Below are positions 1 to 5,262 of a stretch of 8,269 nt of DNA, piece by piece (position 1 is the stretch's first letter; every line of letters begins with the position of its first letter). The translations under genes were made by a program, and so were the position numbers. The DNA is from Pseudomonadota bacterium (lineage in GTDB: Bacteria; BMS3Abin14). The notes beneath the pieces are model-generated. The model did no database searches. It saw nothing but the letters and a program-made list of their open reading frames with translations, and was not told the DNA's origin. The stretch is from positions 1 to 8,269 of the forward strand of contig JAFGWO010000097.1 of assembly GCA_016937135.1 (NCBI GenBank), given 5' to 3'.

Positions 1-429
1 ACCCTTCCCAGCCTTCCCGATGTTTCCGGGGCAAGGCTCCAGAAGGCGGCTCGAAGGGTGTCCATGACGATGCAGGCGGCCCGGATGCGGGCGGTCACCC
101 TCAGGCGTTACTATCGCCTGGATGTGGACGTGGATGCCAATCAGATTGTCCTCTCCTATTTTGGCCCGGAGGGGACCTTCATCAGAGACGATGAGGTGCC
201 GGCCCTGGAAATAAAGGATACGGATATCGTGGATATGATAACCTCCACGCGGGACCGGACAAAGGAAGGGGTCGGGTGGATCCACATTTCCCCCCGAGGC
301 TTCATGGAGCCTTCCATGGTCCATCTGAGGGACGCGCGCGGCCGGGATCTGACGGTTTCTCCTTCCCCGGCGGGCGGAAGGGTCCGCGTCCTGGATGGAT
401 ATGTGGAACTTGGTTCCGACCTGGGGTGA
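1..429 (+). CDS. gspH: Type II secretion minor pseudopilin GspH (5' partial)
   Basis: The reading frame is open from the first base, so only the last 142 residues are seen; the prepilin leader and hydrophobic N-terminal helix lie upstream. GspH is a minor pseudopilin of the T2SS pseudopilus, which pushes folded exoproteins through the outer-membrane secretin. The visible part starts with an Arg/Ala-rich amphipathic helix (ARLQKAARRVSMTMQAARM) leading into a strand beginning YRLDVDVD, the pattern of GspH after its N-terminal helix. Near the C-terminus, WIHISPRGFMEPS matches the F/I-x-P-x-G-x-x-x-P strand-turn typical of GspH. Methionines at 64 or later, or the GTG at 58, could be read as starts, but the upstream codons read as a natural extension of the helix, so the gene almost certainly begins outside. 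It ends 4 nt before gspI. Position just before gspI and overall pattern favour GspH over other pseudopilins; similarity is judged by eye. Confidence 0.8.
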   Translation, partial: TLPSLPDVSGARLQKAARRVSMTMQAARMRAVTLRRYYRLDVDVDANQIVLSYFGPEGTFIRDDEVPALEIKDTDIVDMITSTRDRTKEGVGWIHISPRGFMEPSMVHLRDARGRDLTVSPSPAGGRVRVLDGYVELGSDLG

Positions 430-433
430 AGGG

Positions 434-799
434 ATGAGGCGAAACAGGGTTCCCCAAGGGGGATTCACCCTCCTGGAGATCATGGTCTCCCTGGCGGTGA
501 TCGGGTTTTCCTTTCTCGTTCTTCTTCAGACGGATGGCCTCAATGCTTCCCGAACAGTCCATGCGGGGAAGCTCCTCGGGGCGGTCCATCTTGCTGAGAG
601 CAGAATGGAGGAGCTTTTCTCAAAGGGATCAGAAGAGATCATTTCCGAAGAGGGGGAGCAGGAGGACGGATCCTATTCCTGGGAAACCGTTGTTTCGGAC
701 ACGGAATACGAGGATCTCAAGGAGGTGCGGCTGACGATACGGTGGGCTGAGGGAAATCGGGAGGAGGAATATGCCATCCTGGCCTACCTGCCCCGCTGA
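434..799 (+). CDS. gspI: Type II secretion minor pseudopilin GspI
   Basis: The 121-residue product is a minor pseudopilin expected at the tip of the T2SS pseudopilus with GspJ and GspK. It shows a textbook prepilin peptidase site: a 10-residue basic leader (MRRNRVPQGG), then FTLLE, giving processing between Gly10 and Phe11 and Glu15 as the conserved Glu at +5 of the mature protein. A hydrophobic helix follows to about residue 33. The segment LAESRMEEL (about 53-61) and the C-terminal strand pattern around VRLTIRW are typical of GspI, and the length is usual for the family. The ATG at 434 was preferred to the in-frame ATG at 395, which would overlap gspH and give an over-long leader. It starts 4 nt after the gspH stop, and its last 29 nt overlap the gspK start, so it is probably co-translated with both. 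Confidence 0.9.
   Translation: MRRNRVPQGGFTLLEIMVSLAVIGFSFLVLLQTDGLNASRTVHAGKLLGAVHLAESRMEELFSKGSEEIISEEGEQEDGSYSWETVVSDTEYEDLKEVRLTIRWAEGNREEEYAILAYLPR
760..767 (+). promoter_or_regulatory. Ribosome binding site deciding the gspK start
   Basis: GGAGGAGG lies inside the end of gspI, just upstream of the ATG at 771. This strong Shine-Dalgarno sequence supports the upstream gspK start even though it produces a 29-nt overlap with gspI. No other ATG, GTG or TTG in frame would leave a prepilin leader: the next GTG, at 843, is the first codon of the mature protein. Confidence 0.7.
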
Positions 800-1811
800 T
801 CCTCCCCGGTCCCCAAAGGCCACCCGGAAAGGGGAAAAGGGGGTGGCCCTTATCCTGGTCACCATGGCCGTTTTCCTCCTGACCATGGCGGTCCTGGGGA
901 CGAAGAGCGGGGTCGACCTGGCCGAGGAGATTATCGTCGGCACGGCCGAGGAAAAGAAGGCCTTTTATATAGCCCGATCGGGACTGGCCCTGGTCGAGGC
1001 TGTGCTTGCGGAAGACGATGCCAACGTTGATTCTTACACAGACGACTGGGCTGCGGCAAACACCATGGGCGCCATTCCCGTCTCGGATGTGGGATGGGTT
1101 GTGGGTCAGGTGAGCGATGAGGAAGGGAAATTCAACGTTCTTGACCTTGTCAACGATAACGGGGAGACTGATGAGGACACCGACGCCGCCGCTTTTCGCC
1201 TTCAGGACCTTCTGGAGATCCTGGGATTGCCCCGATCCCGGGCAGTCGAGATCGTTGACAGCCTCATCGACTGGATGGATTTTGACGGATCCGTGACGGG
1301 GTCAGGGGCTGAGGACGCTTATTATTCCTCTCTGCCTTCCCCTTACTCCTGCGCAAACGCGGCCCCCCGTTCTTTGGAAGACCTTGCCCTGGTCAAGGGT
1401 ATCGGAAGGATTCTCCTGTGGTCCGGCGAGGAAGAGGTCCCGCCCCTCGAAAGATTCCTGACGGTACACGGGCAGAAAAAGGCGGGAGACAAATTCCGGC
1501 GAGTCAATATTAATACCGCTCCCATGGAGGTCCTGATGGCCCTCACTCCCGAGATCGATGAAAGACTGGGTCAGGAGATCCTCGAGAGCCGGCTGGACCT
1601 GCCCTTTGAAAGCCCAGCCGAAATAAAGGATGTCCCGGGTTTTCCCGGGGACGAGTTTTACAGCAACGAACTCGCGGGGCTGATCGATGTCGCAAGCAGC
1701 CATTTCGCCGCGACGATCACGGGGGAAACGATGGTGGCTTCCGCCCGGGTTTACGGGGTTTTTCAAAGAAAGGGTGAAAGCGTTGATCTTGTTTACTACA
1801 GGGGGTTCTGA
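771..1811 (+). CDS. gspK: Type II secretion minor pseudopilin GspK
   Basis: The 346-residue product is the large minor pseudopilin that caps the pseudopilus tip. A 24-residue leader with a basic end (RKGEKG) precedes the hydrophobic helix beginning VALILVTMAVFLL. Processing is expected after Gly24, and mature residue +5 is Leu, consistent with GspK, which characteristically lacks the Glu found in other pseudopilins. Family landmarks follow in order: EEGKFNVLDLV (118-127), DSLIDWMD with the downstream GAEDAYY and PY segment (163-192), a helix-hairpin-like ALVKGIG (206-212), and VNINTAPMEVLMAL (245-258). The acidic stretch NDNGETDEDTD (128-138) could bind metal, as GspK periplasmic domains can bind calcium, but that is inference. 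The leader is long because the start lies inside gspI. The gene sits directly after gspI with no gspJ between, and 174 nt separate it from gspL. Confidence 0.93.
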   Translation: MPSWPTCPADPPRSPKATRKGEKGVALILVTMAVFLLTMAVLGTKSGVDLAEEIIVGTAEEKKAFYIARSGLALVEAVLAEDDANVDSYTDDWAAANTMGAIPVSDVGWVVGQVSDEEGKFNVLDLVNDNGETDEDTDAAAFRLQDLLEILGLPRSRAVEIVDSLIDWMDFDGSVTGSGAEDAYYSSLPSPYSCANAAPRSLEDLALVKGIGRILLWSGEEEVPPLERFLTVHGQKKAGDKFRRVNINTAPMEVLMALTPEIDERLGQEILESRLDLPFESPAEIKDVPGFPGDEFYSNELAGLIDVASSHFAATITGETMVASARVYGVFQRKGESVDLVYYRGF

Positions 1812-1985
1812 TAATTTCAGATCCGGCACGGCGATTAAAGGATCTGCACCTTGTAAGGGAACTGGCCGGGAGCGGCATTTTCGGGGCCTGTCATCGGGAT
1901 CTGTCCTTTCTTTATGCGGACTGGATCCGGAACAGGTAAAGGGTGGTTATGAATAAATATTCCAGACAAGGGTTCGGGCATTTCC
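1812..1985 (+). other. 174-nt gap between gspK and gspL
   Basis: This is the only sizeable gap inside the otherwise compact gsp run. It contains a perfect 7-bp inverted repeat, CAGATCC (1818-1824) and GGATCTG (1840-1846), with a 15-nt loop and no T-run, so it is a weak hairpin rather than a clear terminator. One forward frame is open from 1787 to 1939 and reads like protein (for example RRLKDLHLVREL and FLYADWIRNR), but it has no ATG, GTG or TTG start. A better-supported tiny ORF occupies its 3' end at 1949-1993. No convincing promoter was seen. Confidence 0.5.
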
Positions 1986-1993
1986 ATGTTTGA
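1949..1993 (+). CDS. Possible 14-residue leader ORF overlapping the gspL start
   Basis: ATG at 1949 opens a reading frame for MNKYSRQGFGHFHV that stops at 1991-1993, 5 nt past the gspL ATG at 1986. It is preceded by the purine-rich AAAGGGTGG, a better ribosome-binding candidate than the AAGGG 13 nt before gspL. Its role, if it is translated, would be to bring ribosomes to the gspL start by coupling. No homology is expected or claimed for so short a peptide, and it could be chance. Confidence 0.25.
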   Translation: MNKYSRQGFGHFHV

Positions 1994-3392
1994 ACGCACC
2001 GGCACAGGGGTCGCCCTCGAGTCCGATGGGACCGTTCGCGTGGTGGAGTTGAAGGCTGCCTTCCGGAAGCGGTGCGCGTCCAGGATGGAATCCTTCCCTC
2101 CCAGCGGTGCGGATCTGTTCTCCTCATGGGAAGAGGGGGTGAAGAGGGCCAGGGAACTCGGTTTCGATGTGGATGGTTCCACGGTGGGGATCAGCGATGC
2201 CCTGACCTACCGTAAAACCCTCCGGTTTCCTTTCAAATCAAGGAACAGGATCATGCAGATCCTCCTCCCGGAACTGGAGGGCGAGATCCCGGTTTCCACC
2301 GAAGCGGTAGTCGCCGATTTTTTGCCGGGCCGCCCTGCGGATAAAGGGGTGGAGGGCATTGTCTTTGCCTGTTTGAGGGAAAATGTATCCAGGATCCTCG
2401 AGATGTTTTCCGGCGGCACCAGGCTTCGGGGCATCCAGCCTCTTTCGGTCGCCTTCGCGGGGTTTTGCAGGGCTTTGGGCCTTCAGAACGGGGCGGGGGT
2501 TTTTTGCTCCGAAGGGGAAGCCCTTTTTGTCCGCATCCAGTCCTCCCTCGTCGGGTACGTCAGGAGGTTTTCCTCTCCGGGAGAGGAGGGAGGAGGGGAC
2601 CCTGTCTCTCAACTGGCTGAAGAGGTCTTTCAGTCGATCCCGGAAACGGATGGTCTCGTCCTGGCCTGCTCCGGTCCGGAAGCCTCAATGATTATGGAAC
2701 GCCAGGAGGAGAAGGGAATCAGACAGCTGGATTTTAACGCCCCGTCCCAATCCTCGGGTGTCCCTTCCCTGGCCGGGGACAAGGCCCTGTTCGCCATCGC
2801 CTCAGGGCTGGCCCTTCGGGGCATCGGAAGCCGGCATTCCATGGCCCTCGATCTTCGACAGGGATCCTTTTCTCCCATGAGGGCCTATAAGGCCCTGAAA
2901 AAACCGGCCCTGCGCACCGCCCTTCTGGGTGTCCTTGTCTTTCTTTTCTTTGTGGGTAACCTGGGGATGAAAACCCAAAGGGCCAAGGCCCTTTATGAAG
3001 GATACTCGGACCGGATTGCCGCGGAATTTTCGGAGCTTTTTCCGGAAGCGCGCCGCATCCAGGGACAGGAAGTGGCCGAAACCCGCAACAAACTAGAGGA
3101 ACTGAAGAAGAAAAGCAGCCAGCTGTCAGGGCTTACAGGGACCGGGGCACTCCTCGTCCTTTCCCGGCTCAGCGCGGCTGTCCCGGCGGAGGTTCCCCTC
3201 AAGATCGACGAACTTTCCTATGATTCGAAGAGGCTGAGGATTGAAGGTACCGTGACGTCCTTCGATTCTGTCGACCGGATCAAGAGCGCCCTGGAAGAGG
3301 ACCCCTTCTTCATCGAGGTCCAGGTCCAGAATGCCAGGGTCGGCGCCGATCCCAACAAGGTCACTTTCCGCCTGGAGACGGAGGTCCGGTAG
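1986..3392 (+). CDS. gspL: Type II secretion inner-membrane platform protein GspL
   Basis: The 468-residue product is the bitopic inner-membrane protein whose cytoplasmic domain recruits the GspE ATPase and whose periplasmic domain pairs with GspM. Residues 1 to about 290 form the actin-like (PilM/GspL) cytoplasmic part. The segment from LTYRKTLRFPF to PELEGEIPVSTEAVVADF (73-112) is the family's best landmark. One transmembrane segment lies at about 309-328, followed by a charged coiled coil (about 330-382, including LFPEARRI and KLEELKKKSSQL). A ferredoxin-like PilN-type domain follows at about 388-468 (IDELSYDSKRLRIEGTV, then a strand-rich end). The N-terminus reads GVALESDGTVRVVEL and lacks a clear D-x-G nucleotide-binding motif, as is common in GspL. 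The ATG at 1986 is the only in-frame start that fits; its own ribosome-binding site is poor. It ends 1 nt before gspM. Confidence 0.88.
   Translation: MFERTGTGVALESDGTVRVVELKAAFRKRCASRMESFPPSGADLFSSWEEGVKRARELGFDVDGSTVGISDALTYRKTLRFPFKSRNRIMQILLPELEGEIPVSTEAVVADFLPGRPADKGVEGIVFACLRENVSRILEMFSGGTRLRGIQPLSVAFAGFCRALGLQNGAGVFCSEGEALFVRIQSSLVGYVRRFSSPGEEGGGDPVSQLAEEVFQSIPETDGLVLACSGPEASMIMERQEEKGIRQLDFNAPSQSSGVPSLAGDKALFAIASGLALRGIGSRHSMALDLRQGSFSPMRAYKALKKPALRTALLGVLVFLFFVGNLGMKTQRAKALYEGYSDRIAAEFSELFPEARRIQGQEVAETRNKLEELKKKSSQLSGLTGTGALLVLSRLSAAVPAEVPLKIDELSYDSKRLRIEGTVTSFDSVDRIKSALEEDPFFIEVQVQNARVGADPNKVTFRLETEVR
3380..3385 (+). promoter_or_regulatory. Ribosome binding site deciding the gspM GTG start
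   Basis: GGAGGT, inside the last codons of gspL, lies 8 nt before a GTG at 3394. This favours the GTG over the in-frame ATG at 3331, which would overlap gspL by about 60 nt and add an Arg/Ser-rich extension unlike GspM. Confidence 0.65.
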
Positions 3393-3393
3393 G

Positions 3394-3930
3394 GTGTTTG
3401 AATTTTTCAGAAAGCTCTCCCCACGTGAAAAGGTCCTGACGCTGGCGGCCTCCATTTTTGTCGGAGGGGCCCTCCTTTTTGGTGCTGTGATCAGCCCCCT
3501 TCTTTCCAGCCAGGGGCGCTATCAGAACCTGGCGGAAAGGCAGCTGGAGAATCTGCAGCAGTTCCGGGAACTTGCGGCGGAATATCTTGCCCTCAGCCGA
3601 ACCCTTGAGGAGATGGAGGTCAGCCTGGCCAGGAAGACGACCGGCACCTCCCTGCTCGCGGCCATGGAAGGGGAGGCCAGAAAACTCGGGCTGGCCGATA
3701 AAATCACCAGCATGAAGCCCCTTTCCCGCGACCTGGAGTCCGGGATGCTCGAGACAAGCGTGGAATTGAAGATAGAGAAGATCAACCTTGCGGAAATCAC
3801 AGGTTTTCTGAAAGCGGTGGAGGGGACGGATCTTATGGCCAGGACCACTAGAGTGCGTCTCAAGACCCGATTTGACGATCCTCAACTCCTGGACGCGACC
3901 ATCCTGGTCATGGCTCTGGAGGCTGCATGA
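3394..3930 (+). CDS. gspM: Type II secretion protein GspM
   Basis: With a GTG start the product has 178 residues, normal for GspM. This bitopic inner-membrane protein partners with GspL in the T2SS assembly platform. The N-terminal cytoplasmic tail carries LSPREKVL (8-15), the hallmark of GspM, followed by one transmembrane segment (about 16-38). A periplasmic coiled coil runs over about 40-82. A small ferredoxin-like domain follows, with strands around ETSVELKIEKI and LDATILVMALE and a helix AEITGFLKAVEG. It starts 1 nt after the gspL stop and ends in an ATGA overlap with gspN, so all three are probably translationally coupled. Assignment rests on the REK motif, topology and position between gspL and gspN. 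Confidence 0.88.
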   Translation: MFEFFRKLSPREKVLTLAASIFVGGALLFGAVISPLLSSQGRYQNLAERQLENLQQFRELAAEYLALSRTLEEMEVSLARKTTGTSLLAAMEGEARKLGLADKITSMKPLSRDLESGMLETSVELKIEKINLAEITGFLKAVEGTDLMARTTRVRLKTRFDDPQLLDATILVMALEAA

Positions 3931-4781
3931 ACCGGAAAAGTGTCCTTCGCCTCTCCGGTTACCTTATCTGGTTCCTCCTGCTGACCCTTCTGTTTGCCTT
4001 CGTGAACTTCCCCAGGGATAACCTCACCTCCTGGGTGAACGGGCGGTTGTCGCTTTGGACCGACGAAATCGTCCGGTGCCGGGAAGCCTCTCTGGCGATC
4101 CCCTTTTCCTTGCGTTTGAAAGATGTGACTCTCGACCCGGGGGCCAACCCTGTGGTCATCGGGGATGCGGTCATTTCACCTTCACTTTCATCCTTTCTCA
4201 CGGGAGGCAAGGGGGCCTCTGTCCGGATTTCCGGGATCTGGGGGATTTCAAAGATCAAAGCGCGTTCCGGAAGGGGAGGGTGGAAGTTCGAACTGACCTC
4301 CCTTGAAGCCGACCTGGGCAGGGCACCCCTCCCGGAGACACTGCCGTATCGGGTCGCGGGCGCTGCCACCGTTCTGGGTACCCTCCAGGGGGAAGGGGAA
4401 TCCGCCCAGACCTTGACCGGCGAGGGGGAGATAAGGGGCGAGGGGATCGAGATTTCAGGAAGCCTGCTAGAGGCGGTTGATCTTTCGCCCCTGAAATTTT
4501 CCGGCGTGGATCTTGTCTTCACGGTTGATAAAGGGGTTTTGAGCATAGGGGAAAACCGTTTCCTGGGGGACTTTACCGGGGAGATGAGGGGCACGATGGC
4601 TCTGAACCCCGGGCGCCTCCAGGATTCCCGCCTTAACATGACACTCCAGGTTCGTCCGGACAGCCGCATCAGGGAAAAGGTCCTCCCCCTCCTGTCCATG
4701 GCCGGAGCCCGGCCGGGGCCAGACGGCGGCACCACCTGGCGCATCCGGGGGACCCTGGATCGTCCGTCCATCTCCAGATAA
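3927..4781 (+). CDS. gspN: Type II secretion system protein GspN
   Basis: The 284-residue product is predicted to be anchored in the inner membrane by one N-terminal segment (about 9-27, LSGYLIWFLLLTLLFAFV), followed by FPRDNLTSWV, a typical start of the GspN periplasmic region. The rest is a beta-rich, repetitive domain of the AsmA-like type (repeated strand-Gly-strand units such as RISGIWGISKI, GEGEIRGEGIEISGSLLEA and GDFTGEMRGTMAL). GspN is an accessory T2SS component present in only some systems, and its exact function is unsettled. The start codon overlaps the gspM stop (ATGA at 3927-3930). It is the last recognisable secretion gene of the run; 73 nt without an obvious terminator follow before the next gene, so the downstream pair could be co-transcribed. 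Confidence 0.85.
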   Translation: MNRKSVLRLSGYLIWFLLLTLLFAFVNFPRDNLTSWVNGRLSLWTDEIVRCREASLAIPFSLRLKDVTLDPGANPVVIGDAVISPSLSSFLTGGKGASVRISGIWGISKIKARSGRGGWKFELTSLEADLGRAPLPETLPYRVAGAATVLGTLQGEGESAQTLTGEGEIRGEGIEISGSLLEAVDLSPLKFSGVDLVFTVDKGVLSIGENRFLGDFTGEMRGTMALNPGRLQDSRLNMTLQVRPDSRIREKVLPLLSMAGARPGPDGGTTWRIRGTLDRPSISR

Positions 4782-4822
4782 GGGTTTTTCGCGGAATCCT
4801 CCAGGACAGGGCGGGGCGATCC

Positions 4823-4856
4823 GTTGAGGAAACGCGTATGTTGAGGAAACGCGTAT
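4823..4856 (+). repeat. Perfect 17-bp tandem duplication at a start site
   Basis: The unit gttgaggaaacgcgtat occurs twice back to back, at 4823-4839 and 4840-4856, with no mismatch. Each copy carries a GAGGAA Shine-Dalgarno sequence and, with the following G, an ATG. The second copy therefore supplies the ribosome-binding site and start of the propeptide-like lipoprotein gene, and the first copy has become an upstream duplicate of them. Perfect identity suggests a recent slippage or duplication event. Confidence 0.9.
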
Positions 4857-4858
4857 GA
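4838..4858 (+). CDS. Possible 6-residue upstream ORF (MLRKRV)
   Basis: ATG at 4838, the start codon of the first copy of the 17-bp repeat, begins MLRKRV and stops at TGA 4856-4858, overlapping the ATG ATG start of the next gene. It has the same GAGGAA ribosome-binding sequence at good spacing as the true start. If translated, it would compete with or couple to the downstream gene. It is a direct by-product of the duplication and may have no selected role. Confidence 0.3.
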   Translation: MLRKRV

Positions 4859-5262
4859 TGAGCGACAATCACTTCCCGATTTCCATGCCGGCCAGTCGCC
4901 CTTGCCGATACTCCCCGCGAAAGCCCCGCGTTTTCGCCCTCGGATGGATAATCCTTCTTTTTGGAATTTTCCCCATTCTTTCCTGCGCCGCTTCAGGCAC
5001 CAACAGCCAGATCCCGAAACATCCCTGGGTACCGGGAGAACTTCTTGTCGCTTTCCAGGATGACATCCCCGAGGAGCGGATCGCGGCTATCGTTCTTGAA
5101 GAGGGCGGTCGGATAGGGCGGCCTGTGGGGAAAGGCAGCCTGCTTCTTATCCTCCTTCCTGAAGAGACGGATATCCCGGAGGCGGCCAGGCGGTTTTCCT
5201 CACACCCCGAGGTCCGTTATGCGGAACCCAATTATCGGGCCATTCTTCTGGAGAGAGAATGA
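4855..5262 (+). CDS. Putative lipoprotein consisting of a stand-alone S8 propeptide-like domain
   Basis: The 135-residue product has a long basic n-region, a hydrophobic stretch (about 28-43, FALGWIILLFGIFPIL) and a lipobox ILSC ending at Cys44, so a lipid-anchored periplasmic or outer-membrane protein is likely. The mature part (44-135) is essentially one fervidolysin/subtilase-type propeptide domain: VPGELLVAFQDD (59-70), a helix EERIAAIVLEEGG, then strand and helix, ending HPEVRYAEPNYRAILL (117-132). It has no protease domain. The end resembles that of the propeptide in the next gene (AVEFADLNWRARYLA), so the two domains are probably related. S8 propeptides act as intramolecular chaperones and inhibitors; a separate, tethered copy could do the same in trans for the downstream protease (inference). 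Start 4855 is chosen for GAGGAA 6 nt upstream; 4858 or Met11 (4885) are possible. It ends in an ATGA overlap with the protease gene. Confidence 0.75.
   Translation: MMSDNHFPISMPASRPCRYSPRKPRVFALGWIILLFGIFPILSCAASGTNSQIPKHPWVPGELLVAFQDDIPEERIAAIVLEEGGRIGRPVGKGSLLLILLPEETDIPEAARRFSSHPEVRYAEPNYRAILLERE

Noticed and set aside
395..433. Upstream ATG start for gspI
   Set aside because: It would overlap gspH and give a 23-residue leader; the ATG at 434 gives a standard 10-residue prepilin leader.
1818..1846. Intrinsic terminator after gspK
   Set aside because: The 7-bp CAGATCC/GGATCTG inverted repeat has a 15-nt loop, low stem strength and no T-run, so it was described as part of the gap only.
3331..3393. 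Upstream ATG start for gspM
   Set aside because: It would overlap gspL by about 60 nt and add an extension unlike the family; the GTG at 3394 has a well-placed GGAGGT.
3959..4771. 270-residue reading frame on the minus strand
   Set aside because: It lies wholly antisense to gspN, is Arg/Ser/Pro-rich in the way of GC-rich shadow frames, shows no recognisable motif, and the plus-strand frame is strongly supported.
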